IMG/VR virus record: IMGVR_UViG_3300030419_007196
Coordinates: 60,865-124,864 of that record
Reading direction: 5' to 3' (one strand)
Length of the DNA stretch: 64,000 nucleotides
Origin: a virus
Within the stretch, counting starts at the first letter, position 1. Every line of letters starts with the position of its first letter. The notes under the pieces were generated by a model. It saw nothing but the letters and a program-made list of their open reading frames with translations, had not been told where the DNA came from and ran no database searches. This document shows, piece by piece, positions 52,512 through 61,254 of the stretch. Both the position numbers and the translations under genes were made by a program.

Positions 52512-53463
52512 TTTTATCACCTTTTGTTTCATACCATTCTATAGTTTTTAGCAGCCCCTCTTCAAGCGTTTTAAATTCATAATTTGGAACATGTTTAGTC
52601 AGCTTGGTGATATCAGGGTGCCTTCTTTTTGTATCGTTAGGACGATCAGGCGTATGTGTAGGATCGTAGTCGCGTTTCATAAGACGATGTATGGTTTTAG
52701 CCAAAAAATTAATACTTATTTCGTTGCCGGCACCAATATTAAAAATTTCATTTTGCGCCGATGAACATAGTTCTACAACTGTTTTACAGTGGTCTTCAAC
52801 ATGGCAAAAACTCCTAGTTTGTTTTCCAGAACCTATAATAGCAAAATCTTTATCACTCTTTATTTTTTTAATAAATTCTGGTACAACTTGACCATACTCT
52901 GTATTGTCCATTCTTGGTCCGTATGTATTGAACGGTCTAATGATCAAAAAATCAATATTATTTTTTTTACAAAAATTCATAACATAAAATTCACCAATGG
53001 CTTTTGAAGAGGCATAACTATCCCTATCTGCCATAGCATTGAGGATAATAAACTCAGTCTCAGGTGTTGGAATTATAGGGTTGTGACCATAGACCTCTGA
53101 ACTTGAAGCATACACTATTTTATTTACTGTAGTGTTACTTGTTGCGTTTAATAAATTTTGCGTCATTCTCACATTATCATCTAAAACTTTAAATGGAATA
53201 TCATAAAAATATTTTGTCCCATTAATTGCAGCGTAATGATAAATTGTATCTGGTCTTTCTTTTAAAATTATTGTCGATAGTTTTTCATAATCAGTTACTA
53301 AATCAACCTCATAAAATACAAAATTCTCATGTGTTGGTAGATTTTCTTTTTTCCCACGAAAAAAATTATCCATACCGACAACTTTTTGACCGCGAGCTAA
53401 TAACTCCTCCACTAGAAAGCTTCCAAGAAACCCAGCGGCGCCAGTCACTAAAACCTTTTTCAT
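52504..53463 (-). CDS. NAD-dependent nucleotide-sugar epimerase/decarboxylase
   Basis: 319 residues from ATG 53463 (a GTG one codon earlier is also in frame). TGAAGFLG (7-14 region) binds NAD; S/SSEVYG and Y150-x3-K154 (YASSK) are catalytic. RPFNTYGPRMD and RSFCHVEDHCKTVVELC are typical of UDP-glucuronate decarboxylase/UXS and GDP-mannose-type epimerases. It overlaps the UDP-sugar dehydrogenase stop (TGATG), so dehydrogenase and decarboxylase may act in series from a UDP-hexose to a UDP-pentose. Confidence 0.85.
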   Translation of the reverse strand: MKKVLVTGAAGFLGSFLVEELLARGQKVVGMDNFFRGKKENLPTHENFVFYEVDLVTDYEKLSTIILKERPDTIYHYAAINGTKYFYDIPFKVLDDNVRMTQNLLNATSNTTVNKIVYASSSEVYGHNPIIPTPETEFIILNAMADRDSYASSKAIGEFYVMNFCKKNNIDFLIIRPFNTYGPRMDNTEYGQVVPEFIKKIKSDKDFAIIGSGKQTRSFCHVEDHCKTVVELCSSAQNEIFNIGAGNEISINFLAKTIHRLMKRDYDPTHTPDRPNDTKRRHPDITKLTKHVPNYEFKTLEEGLLKTIEWYETKGDKNE

Positions 53464-54257
53464 CACTTCCTCATGCCCTTAAAAACGGTTGTTTTGTATT
53501 TGTTGTTTTCTTCTATTAGATGTTTAAAAAAATCAACGTTAAGATCGTTTTTTAAACACAGAAAAGCTAAACTTTTTGTATCTTTAGGTAGGCACATTCC
53601 TCCAAACCCTCGCAGATCCTTATTGCAATTCAAATATACGTCATTAATGTGCTCTCTTTTAACAGCGGCATTTTTTACATTCGTATAATCCGCTTCCAAA
53701 CTCTCGCACAGTTCATAAAAACTATTGGCAAATGTTATTAATGTAGCATTATACACATTGTTAAAATATTTAACCAATTCTGCTTCTGTTTCATCAGTTC
53801 TTATCACTTTTTTTGGTAAGCTGCCATGGCAATTAAATATTTTTTCATATATATTGGGACAAGATGTTCCCACAACACACAAATCGTGATTTTCAATAAA
53901 GTCCTCGGTGGCGCACCTCTCTCTTAAGAATTCTGGCACAAAACACAGTTTTAATTTTGGGTATTTTAATTGAAGGTTTTTTGTTGTACCGGGGGTGACG
54001 GTAGACTTAATTGCAATGATGCCCTGATATCGAAGATCATTGAGATCTTCAACCACACTCTCTACTATACTTGTATTGCAAGACCCATCATGAGCAGATG
54101 GGGTGGGGACACAAATATAACAAATTTCAGTATTCAAAACATTTTCGATTTTAGTGTTGTTTTTTATATCGTGAAAGAAGACTGTGTGTTTGAGACTTTC
54201 GAACCCTTCTTTAACAGCGGTGCCAACAACGCCGAGACCAATAATTCCTATTTTCAA
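53463..54257 (-). CDS. UDP-glucose/GDP-mannose dehydrogenase, truncated at the C-terminus
   Basis: 264 residues starting at TTG 54257, with a clear AGGAGAA site about 6 nt upstream and no in-frame ATG nearby. GLGVVGT (7-13) binds NAD, KSTVTPGTT (84-92) and PEFLRE (108-113) are family strands, K163 lies in LVKYFNN, and the catalytic C222 is in GFGGMCLPKD (217-226). Full enzymes are about 400-450 residues with a C-terminal NAD/UDP-sugar domain after this; it is absent here. It oxidises UDP-hexose to a uronate. Either a minimal form or an inactive remnant. Confidence 0.8.
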   Translation of the reverse strand: MKIGIIGLGVVGTAVKEGFESLKHTVFFHDIKNNTKIENVLNTEICYICVPTPSAHDGSCNTSIVESVVEDLNDLRYQGIIAIKSTVTPGTTKNLQLKYPKLKLCFVPEFLRERCATEDFIENHDLCVVGTSCPNIYEKIFNCHGSLPKKVIRTDETEAELVKYFNNVYNATLITFANSFYELCESLEADYTNVKNAAVKREHINDVYLNCNKDLRGFGGMCLPKDTKSLAFLCLKNDLNVDFFKHLIEENNKYKTTVFKGMRK

Positions 54258-54258
54258 A

Positions 54259-55179
54259 TCATTCTCCTAAAACGTTTAGAAAAAAATTAACGTATTCTTT
54301 AATGTATTTGTGCATTTCATACTTTTTAACTTTCTCATAACAACATTCTACATCATTAGGGCTGGGAATGTAAATATTATTAGGCATATTAATAATACAA
54401 TTATCACTTAGAGTATCTCTAGCCATGCCCACATCGGTGGAAATAATTGGTATCTTCATAGCCGATGCTTCTAAAACTGCTTGAGGTCCGCCCTCCGTTC
54501 TAGAAGAGACCACATAGAGGTCACAACAGGCGTACATATCTCTTAAAGTTTCCATTGGTGCCATTTCTATAAATTTATAATCAATGGATTCTTCTTTAAG
54601 TCTTTGTATTATGTATTGTCTGCGCCACCCTCCAAGCAGCACTAATAATTTCTTTTTATCAATCTTTTTAATTGTGTCAACAAAAATATCAGGACCCTTT
54701 TCAAGCTTGGGGCTTTTTAAATCATGCCCTTCTGTATCTCTTTGAAAACTACCAACAACATATTTGTCATCAGGAATTTGTATTTTACTTCTAGCATACT
54801 TTTTTTCAAGAGGGTGCCATATTTTTGAGTTGTACCAATATCCAATAACTTTAATTGGCTTTTTTGTTATCTGGCAAATAAAATCTTTAGTTTTTTGGCA
54901 AGGGACATGATAAACATTAACATATTGATCTCTCGCTAAAAATTCTGCTAATGAGTTTCTGGTAAATTTTTCTTTAACGACATGGTGTATTGTCGCGACA
55001 ACTTTTTTTTCTCGTAGAAATACATCTGGTATTGATCGCCACTGATAAGAACTTATGAGCCATATTACATCTGCTTCCGCTATATTCTCAGTAGTAAGAT
55101 CAGGTTTTAGTTTCTTCCATTCAGCAGCGATACGATCTAATATCCAACCCTCATTTGGCGATAATACAAATACTTTCAT
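54259..55179 (-). CDS. GT4-type glycosyltransferase
   Basis: 306 residues. GT-B features: VVGSFQRDTEGHDLKSPKLE, DIFVDTIKKIDKKKLLVLLG then TEGGPQAVLEASAMKIPIIS, the E-x7-E donor-binding motif of retaining GT4 enzymes. The N-terminal half starts MKVFVLSPNEGWILDRIAAE. It precedes the UDP-sugar dehydrogenase by 1 nt and shares 4 nt with the next glycosyltransferase. Donor and acceptor not readable. Confidence 0.85.
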   Translation of the reverse strand: MKVFVLSPNEGWILDRIAAEWKKLKPDLTTENIAEADVIWLISSYQWRSIPDVFLREKKVVATIHHVVKEKFTRNSLAEFLARDQYVNVYHVPCQKTKDFICQITKKPIKVIGYWYNSKIWHPLEKKYARSKIQIPDDKYVVGSFQRDTEGHDLKSPKLEKGPDIFVDTIKKIDKKKLLVLLGGWRRQYIIQRLKEESIDYKFIEMAPMETLRDMYACCDLYVVSSRTEGGPQAVLEASAMKIPIISTDVGMARDTLSDNCIINMPNNIYIPSPNDVECCYEKVKKYEMHKYIKEYVNFFLNVLGE

Positions 55180-56057
55180 TTAATAAAGCTCACATATTTT
55201 TCAGCTACTTTTTCCATATCATAACAAGAATCATAGATATTTTTAATTTTTCTTTTAAAGTTCATTTCGGGTGGACTATAAAGTCTTGTTGGCTTGTAAT
55301 CCCACTCGTCTTCCATAATAATTATGGCATCGAGACCAGCTATTTCTCTCGTGCCGCCGGCTGAGGAGCATATGATTTGACAGCCACTTGCCCTAGCGTC
55401 AATAACGACGTTTGGGCAATGATCTAGCCAAGCTAAATGTAAAAAGTATTTACTTCGCTTGTATAGCGACAAAAGCTTTTCATAGCTCAACTCACCAACG
55501 TAAAAAATGTTTGGGTCTTTAATATGATAATCAGGATTGCCAGCCACCACTAAACAATCGTTCTGTTCTTTATGTTCTAAGAAGTATCTAATATTGTCCT
55601 TTAATCTTTTGTGTGGGCGCCAAGAAGCTGCACAAGACCACACATTCTCATACTCATTAATAATTTTATTATCTAATGGCTCTATTTTATCAATTAAAGA
55701 AATATCAGCGCCGTTATGTATGACAATACTGTTATCATGGCCACCAAAATATTCCTTGGTTAACCTTTTATTAAACTCTGATTGAAAAATAACGCCATGT
55801 GCTTTTTTGTAGGTTGCCAGTATGTTTTGGTTTTGCCTATTAAAATCAAAGTCCGTATTAAAATATATTCCATCTAGTCTTTGAAAAAGTCTGTCTGATG
55901 AGTGGTTGCTACCATCCTCTATGAAACAAAGGATGGCATCATAGTCGTGATCAGTTACCTTATCGCCATTTAGATGCAAATATTTATGTAGTTTTTTGCC
56001 AAAAGAATTTGGCCCCGAATTGCTTCTAAAGTTCACATTTTCAAATTTAATTTTCAA
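55176..56057 (-). CDS. GT4-like glycosyltransferase with TTG start
   Basis: 293 residues from TTG at 56057: an in-frame stop lies just upstream, and AGGAT is placed about 9 nt before, so TTG is the only sensible start. GT-B donor half: ENVWSCAASWRPHKRLKDNI then CPNVVIDARASGCQIICSSA GG, a divergent E-x7-E with Asp in the first position (VVIDARASG). The first residues MKIKFENVNFRSNSGPNSFG lead to the acceptor domain. Overlaps neighbours by 4 and 11 nt. Confidence 0.75.
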   Translation of the reverse strand: MKIKFENVNFRSNSGPNSFGKKLHKYLHLNGDKVTDHDYDAILCFIEDGSNHSSDRLFQRLDGIYFNTDFDFNRQNQNILATYKKAHGVIFQSEFNKRLTKEYFGGHDNSIVIHNGADISLIDKIEPLDNKIINEYENVWSCAASWRPHKRLKDNIRYFLEHKEQNDCLVVAGNPDYHIKDPNIFYVGELSYEKLLSLYKRSKYFLHLAWLDHCPNVVIDARASGCQIICSSAGGTREIAGLDAIIIMEDEWDYKPTRLYSPPEMNFKRKIKNIYDSCYDMEKVAEKYVSFIK

Positions 56058-57660
56058 AATCTATCCTACTATATTTCTTTTTTCGCCTAATTCGCTGCTT
56101 AGTAGTATATTGTTGAGCTTGTTTTATTTTATCAACATTTAAGGGGTTGGAACGGTTATAAACATGTAGAACTTCTGGTACATATCTTGCTAATGGGCCA
56201 ACCATTTCCAACATCGGCAACATCATGGCCTGATCATATGTCATTTTATAGTATTCACCGTCGTCATCCATCAGATCTTTTTTGTCAATTTTGTCCCACA
56301 GTAGAGCCTTAAACGTTCGTAGGTGAGAGGCTCTCCATTCATCATTACGATAATCATTATTGTCTATTACGCTTTTCGGATATTCCGATGGTTCAACTCC
56401 CTTTGTCCCCATGGGGTAATATTGATAGCTTCCATATGTTAAGAATACTTTCTCCTCCACATAGATTTTGTTTAACAAATTAAGGACATCTTCCGATGAC
56501 AGCCAATCATCGCCATCTAAAACAATAATAACATCATCGGGGTTTGAATTTATGCTTTGAATAGCAATATCAATATTTTTAAGAGCATAGTTTTTTTCTT
56601 TATTATTTATGATTTTGTATCTTTCATCACCCTTAAAGTGTTTATCAAAAACATTCGCCGTGTTGTCCGTTGAAACATCGTTCACAACAGTTACTGTGTA
56701 ATTATCATATGTTTGCTTCTTGATGCTCGCGAGGCAGCGATACAGCCAACTCTGGACATTATAACATGGAACAACAAAATGAAATTTTGTTTTCTCCGCT
56801 ATCTTTTGTTCAACTAATTTTTCTTTCAAACATTTATCGTAGAAAATCTCTTTGTTTGTGTTTACATATTCTACAATAGACTCTCTGCTTTTAAACCACG
56901 GCTCATCTTTATGTTGAACATTATCATTTAAAACAAGCTCGCAGTTCAATAACCTTGCTTCGATTGTTATCCTCGGGCAAGTATCTAAACCGGCGGCGAG
57001 GAAGATAAGACCCTTTGAGGCTGCTAATTTTCGCAAAAGATCTTTGTGTTCTAGGCCCGATACCACTTCATATTTTAAATTGTGTTCGGTCGCGTATTTA
57101 ATTCCATCCTTTGTACCCTTAACCCAAGAATCAGATCCAAGAATAATATATTTATCGTTTTTATTTTTAGTATCTAGCGACTCTATAAACTTTAATGTTT
57201 CTTTTTTGAAAGAGGAACTTAAAACAGAACTAGACTTTGATAAAAAGGGAAAGATTGATTCATATTCATCCTTTTGCCCCTGTGACATAAAAAATAAGTT
57301 TTTTGCTTTTGCCAAAAATAGAGCAACCACCTTGCCCCTTCTCGATGTAGGACAATTGCACTCTCCTTCGGCGTTAATATGTTTATTTTTTAGTCTATAC
57401 TTACAATATTTATAATCATATTCAATAACACTATAGTCTTTTACCTTTTTAACAATCTCTAAAATGAGTTTATCGCTCAAAAAGGAAAAATTACCAAAAA
57501 TCCATTTTTCGTTTTTTAAAAGATCTATTGTTAAAGAATTTAAGTCGCGAGAATGTATTTTCTTATAATTGTAAAAGCCTCTCTCTAAGAAGGCATCTGT
57601 GGTTAATTCTGCGCCGCCGGTATAAGTATCTGAAAAGGCGTCTGCTACGACTACTATCAT
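56047..57660 (-). CDS. Two-domain glycosyltransferase (GT-B-like half plus GT-A family 2)
   Basis: 537 residues. Residues 1-290 look like a GT-B donor-half protein (MIVVVADAFSDTYTGGAELT; RITIEARLLNCELVLNDNV). Residues 292-537 are a GT-A family 2 transferase: VPCYNVQSWLYRCLASIKKQ, VTVVNDVSTDN and the D382-G-D384-D385 motif with W386, then a long acceptor tail. The joined architecture suggests two sequential sugar transfers on one protein. The GT-B half lacks a clear E-x7-E; R-I-T-I-E-A-R-L may serve. It overlaps GT4 genes on both sides by 4 and 11 nt. Confidence 0.75.
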   Translation of the reverse strand: MIVVVADAFSDTYTGGAELTTDAFLERGFYNYKKIHSRDLNSLTIDLLKNEKWIFGNFSFLSDKLILEIVKKVKDYSVIEYDYKYCKYRLKNKHINAEGECNCPTSRRGKVVALFLAKAKNLFFMSQGQKDEYESIFPFLSKSSSVLSSSFKKETLKFIESLDTKNKNDKYIILGSDSWVKGTKDGIKYATEHNLKYEVVSGLEHKDLLRKLAASKGLIFLAAGLDTCPRITIEARLLNCELVLNDNVQHKDEPWFKSRESIVEYVNTNKEIFYDKCLKEKLVEQKIAEKTKFHFVVPCYNVQSWLYRCLASIKKQTYDNYTVTVVNDVSTDNTANVFDKHFKGDERYKIINNKEKNYALKNIDIAIQSINSNPDDVIIVLDGDDWLSSEDVLNLLNKIYVEEKVFLTYGSYQYYPMGTKGVEPSEYPKSVIDNNDYRNDEWRASHLRTFKALLWDKIDKKDLMDDDGEYYKMTYDQAMMLPMLEMVGPLARYVPEVLHVYNRSNPLNVDKIKQAQQYTTKQRIRRKKKYSRIDFEN

Positions 57661-58946
57661 AGTTCTAGTTTATTAAAAAGATCATCAATTTCTTCTTCAA
57701 TTTTTAATTCTTCTTCAAATATTGTTTCAATAATTTCGCTATTCTTATCTTTTTCGGCAAAATTTTCTTCCACCCAAGATTTTAATTTCTTGGAATGACC
57801 CAAATACATACCATGATTGTTTAGGCCGGCTCGCATGGCCACTTTACAAGAACTAAAGTTTGGATATGCCCACGCGGCGTCTCGTTCAATAACATCAGCC
57901 CACACAGCTTCGTTTTGTACTTGCCTTACATTATAAACGATCTTGTTGAAATGTGGACGCATCTTTGAAGCGCCCTTTTTATTTTTCTTTGGAGCGTAAA
58001 GGAAATCCTTTTGACCACCAAAATCGTGTGCAATTATTGGCAGACCACAATAAGCTGCTTCAAATAGTGGCAGACCGTAGCCTTCGCCATGGCCAAAATT
58101 CAACATAAATTTAACTTTTGGATGATTATACAGGCTATGAATCTCATCATTTGTCATCGATCCATGCAACAAATACATTTTACATTTAGCATCCGGATAG
58201 TCGGCCTTAACAGCCTGAAGTTTTTTCGTTGATACAAACCTATCCGGCAAACAATTTCTAGCCGTGTTTGTCTTTACTATTAGGCCGACGCCCTCGTCAT
58301 CTTTAAATTCTTCGAAGAATGCTCTTACAGTTTCTTCCATGTTCTTTCTTCTAGTCCACTGTGCAACCAAAAGAAAGTTAAAATCTGTTTCTAGTTCCAG
58401 ATCTAAATCTACTAGATCATATTTTTTAACTGGGTAGTTAACGACCGTTATTTTGTCTTCTAAATTTTCTCTAAGCTCTTCTAGGCTGTTTCTTGTATTT
58501 TCATCGAAAGCGTGAGAATACTTGTCGATTGCGTTAACAATACCCTCTTTTGAAAATTTAGAAGGTACAATAATTTTTTCCACATTCACCAAGCATGGTT
58601 GCAGCCAGCTAGGACAAACTGCATCTGCCTCGATGCCGGCAGTTACTCCAATCATCATCGGCGCAACACGATTCCAAGCAGTTGGAAGATCAACATGAAT
58701 ACACACATCAAAAAAATTAGGGATTTTTTCCCTCATGACATGGTGAAACTTAGATATACACAAATCAATCTTCTTTCTTTCTTCCGAAGTTTCCCATTGC
58801 CAGCTAGTTGTCCCCCAATTAAGAGGTTCCACAAATATGTCAAACATGTCTTCCTTTTCAAGAAGTGCTCTAAAAATAAATCTGGAATGTTCACCATAGC
58901 CCGATTGTGTTAAAATAGGTGCTTTTAATAATACTTTTCTTTTCAT
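57657..58946 (-). CDS. GT4-type glycosyltransferase
   Basis: 429 residues from ATG 58946 (MKRKVLLKAPILTQSGYGEH); a longer frame starts at 59012, but 58946 has an AAGAGAT site and begins just past the upstream stop. GT4 features: SGYGEHSRFIFRALL glycine loop, LVAQWTRRKNMEETVRAFFE, and HGEGYGLPLFEAAYCGLPII, the E-x7-E motif. The C-terminus is acidic and coiled. This is a full-length GT4. It overlaps the next gene by 4 nt and is placed among the polymer-building transferases. Confidence 0.87.
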   Translation of the reverse strand: MKRKVLLKAPILTQSGYGEHSRFIFRALLEKEDMFDIFVEPLNWGTTSWQWETSEERKKIDLCISKFHHVMREKIPNFFDVCIHVDLPTAWNRVAPMMIGVTAGIEADAVCPSWLQPCLVNVEKIIVPSKFSKEGIVNAIDKYSHAFDENTRNSLEELRENLEDKITVVNYPVKKYDLVDLDLELETDFNFLLVAQWTRRKNMEETVRAFFEEFKDDEGVGLIVKTNTARNCLPDRFVSTKKLQAVKADYPDAKCKMYLLHGSMTNDEIHSLYNHPKVKFMLNFGHGEGYGLPLFEAAYCGLPIIAHDFGGQKDFLYAPKKNKKGASKMRPHFNKIVYNVRQVQNEAVWADVIERDAAWAYPNFSSCKVAMRAGLNNHGMYLGHSKKLKSWVEENFAEKDKNSEIIETIFEEELKIEEEIDDLFNKLEL

Positions 58947-58947
58947 T

Positions 58948-60207
58948 TTATATCTCTTTAAATGACCATCGTGTGTAATTTTTTCTGGTTTCCCAAGAAC
59001 CATACTTTTCATGAATTTCTTTCATCATTTCTGGCCAACGATCTTGAAACTTTTTCCATGAATAATTTTTTACTACATGTTCTCGACCTTTGGTTGCCAT
59101 GTTTTTCAATTCTTCTTCTGAAGAGTTAAATATTTTTTCTAAGGCAGAGACAAATTGTTCCTCTGAAATCCTGTCCTCAAAAATATATGGCACATTTTGA
59201 CTACCAACAATAATTTTTGATACAGGTTCTAGACCGACACCAAACCAATCCTTTCCATCGGTAACTTGTTCTTGAAGTCCGCCGGTCATATTAACTATGA
59301 TCGGTGTACCACATGATAAAGATTCTAGAGTCGCCAAGCCGAAGCCCTCTGCGTCCGATACATTAATTGTACAATCTGCCATGTTGTACATGGCGGATAA
59401 ATCAGATTCAGTAACCTTGTTTGTAGAGAACAGAACCTCTCCATTATCCAATCCGAACTCAGCTATTACTGCCTCTAAATTTGGACCATTAGGGTCGTTG
59501 GGCGCAGTATGCATTAAGAGGATCGCCTTATCCTTGCCAACCTTTTCCAAAAACTTACCAAACCAATAAATTACGGTAGCGGAAAGTTTTCTTTTTGCGT
59601 TTCTATTATTCCAGAAAAATATGAATTTATCCTTCGCCTCTGCAAAATTATCTTCTCTGATTTTGTCAATCATATCTGGATCAAGCGGCTTAAAAATTTC
59701 CTCATGTACTGAGTGTGGCAGATATTCACAATCAACTTCTGGCGCAACGTTTCTAACTACCTCATCTGTTAGTTTGGAAATGGTTACAATCTTATCGTTG
59801 GAATCATACCAAGCTTTGTTGAACTTTGGATACGGCTTATTGTCCCATACATGATAATATACTAATGGAACTAGTGACCTGATTTCATCCTCCATCGACC
59901 AAAGCCACTCAAAAAAACGCGGGTCTGTCATGATCCACATTATGTCTGGCTTTTCATTTCTTAAAATAGAGCGGATTGTACCTTCATTACCAAAGCCGTC
60001 GACTGGATAAACAACGAAATCATCTCCAAATTCTTTAGTTCTTATCGGCTCATAGCTTTGATGTTTAATTGAACCACCGAGCGATACAACTTTAAATTCA
60101 CCGGTGTTTAGAAGAGATTGAATAAAGTTTTTAGTCTGCAATCCAACCCCGGAGGTACCTAGTGGAATATCACTAATGGTCAATACTTTAATTTTTTCTT
60201 TTTTCAT
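58948..60207 (-). CDS. GT4-type glycosyltransferase
   Basis: 419 residues from ATG 60207 (MKKEKIKVLTISDIPLGTSG); a TTG at 60213 would add two residues. It overlaps the RecB-like stop by 4 nt (ATGA). GT-B elements: GTSGVGLQTKNFIQSLL, FFWNNRNAKRKLSATVIYWF and DAEGFGLATLESLSCGTPII with the E-x7-E motif. Full length for GT4. It is the first glycan gene transcribed after the nuclease module. Confidence 0.87.
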   Translation of the reverse strand: MKKEKIKVLTISDIPLGTSGVGLQTKNFIQSLLNTGEFKVVSLGGSIKHQSYEPIRTKEFGDDFVVYPVDGFGNEGTIRSILRNEKPDIMWIMTDPRFFEWLWSMEDEIRSLVPLVYYHVWDNKPYPKFNKAWYDSNDKIVTISKLTDEVVRNVAPEVDCEYLPHSVHEEIFKPLDPDMIDKIREDNFAEAKDKFIFFWNNRNAKRKLSATVIYWFGKFLEKVGKDKAILLMHTAPNDPNGPNLEAVIAEFGLDNGEVLFSTNKVTESDLSAMYNMADCTINVSDAEGFGLATLESLSCGTPIIVNMTGGLQEQVTDGKDWFGVGLEPVSKIIVGSQNVPYIFEDRISEEQFVSALEKIFNSSEEELKNMATKGREHVVKNYSWKKFQDRWPEMMKEIHEKYGSWETRKNYTRWSFKEI

Positions 60208-60971
60208 GGACAATACTCAGTTTTTTTGAATTCGCAATAATTGCACGATAGGCGGTTCTTGATATTTACACCATTTTCAATATTGGTAATAGCATTTTTA
60301 AGTAGCTTCGCAGAATTATCCAACCTTTTTTGGCCATTTGTAACTCTAAAAAGCTCTACAATATTCTTTTTCGCCGTTCTTTTAAGCAGTATAAAATAAG
60401 TTTCAACATTTTTTAAGGGGATATTGTGCTTTTTAGCAAAGAAGTTTTTGTAATAACTTAGTTGATATACCGTCATTTTATCGGATTTTCGCCGTGCGTC
60501 CCACCCCCAAGAGCATGTTTTCCAGTCAATTAGTATGTATTTGTCGCCTTTTTTTAAAATAAGGTCAACTATTCCTTTGAAATTGTATTTTTTTTGCTCA
60601 ATTGGTTGATAAATCATTTCTTCCGCTGAAAAGACTTCCCAATCATGAAAATGTTGCTTCGTGATATCGACTGCCTCGACTGATAACAACAAGCCCTGCT
60701 TGTAAAAGGCGTCCCAGTTTTTATCTCTTTCTAATTGTAATCTATTCGATTCTTCTATAAAACACTCTCTAAAAACGTCTTGTCGTTGTTGCGGCTCTAA
60801 GCCATCAGTAAACCCCTTCTCACAAGCCAAGTGAACGGCTGTGCCAAAAGCAGTATAAATATTTCCTTGGAAGCCCTTTACTTTATCTTCATAAATTAAT
60901 TTTCTTTTATGCGGGCAATCTTTCCAAATTTTTAATTCGGAAAAACTAATGTGTTGTCTCAAGTTGTTCAT
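60204..60971 (-). CDS. Cas4/RecB-like PD-(D/E)XK nuclease with Fe-S cysteines
   Basis: 255 residues. Nuclease residues: H47 in GTAVH, D136 in GIVDLIL, D149 and K151 in LIDWKT, then QLSYY for DNA contact. The cysteine set C19 (KDCP), C243 and C246 (CNYC), C254 (EYCP) is the one-plus-three pattern of 4Fe-4S clusters in Cas4 and AddB/RecB-type enzymes. The product is probably a 5'-3' or processing exonuclease. It overlaps the SAP-like gene by 26 nt and precedes the glycan island. Distinct from Cas4 proper because no cas gene is near. Confidence 0.85.
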   Translation of the reverse strand: MNNLRQHISFSELKIWKDCPHKRKLIYEDKVKGFQGNIYTAFGTAVHLACEKGFTDGLEPQQRQDVFRECFIEESNRLQLERDKNWDAFYKQGLLLSVEAVDITKQHFHDWEVFSAEEMIYQPIEQKKYNFKGIVDLILKKGDKYILIDWKTCSWGWDARRKSDKMTVYQLSYYKNFFAKKHNIPLKNVETYFILLKRTAKKNIVELFRVTNGQKRLDNSAKLLKNAITNIENGVNIKNRLSCNYCEFKKTEYCP

Positions 60972-61254
60972 AATGTAGCCTTAAATCTTGTATAATTTCT
61001 AGCCTTTTTCGTTTGTATATAGAAATATTCAAACTTGCGGCCAATTTTCTAGCTTCATTATAACTCATTTCGTCCAAACTTGCAAGTAATGTATCTTTTT
61101 TTTCTTTAGCAAGCCTTTCTTCTTCTTTTTTTATAATGGCTTGTTGTCTTGCATGGTTTTTTTCTTCAACAATTTTGTTAATTTTTTTCAACTTCTCTGA
61201 AGTTTTTTGAGTCGACCTTTTTATTCTCAAACTGTTATTTCTGGTCTTCTTCAT
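60946..61254 (-). CDS. Small SAP-like, helical protein
   Basis: 102 residues. Residues 1-55 are very basic and helical (RNNSLRIKRSTQKTSEKLKK). Residues about 62-96, EMSYNEARKLAASLNISIYK then RLEIIQDLRLHY, follow the SAP helix-turn-helix spacing (helix, Ala-rich turn, second helix), a module that binds DNA. It overlaps the nuclease by 26 nt and the metallopeptidase by 20 nt. A DNA-binding partner for the Cas4-like nuclease is inferred. Confidence 0.6.
   Translation of the reverse strand: MKKTRNNSLRIKRSTQKTSEKLKKINKIVEEKNHARQQAIIKKEEERLAKEKKDTLLASLDEMSYNEARKLAASLNISIYKRKRLEIIQDLRLHYEQLETTH

Noticed and set aside
60204-60971. A CRISPR system implied by the Cas4-like nuclease
   Set aside because: No repeat array or other cas gene is present in the window; Cas4-like nucleases are common in phages for recombination.
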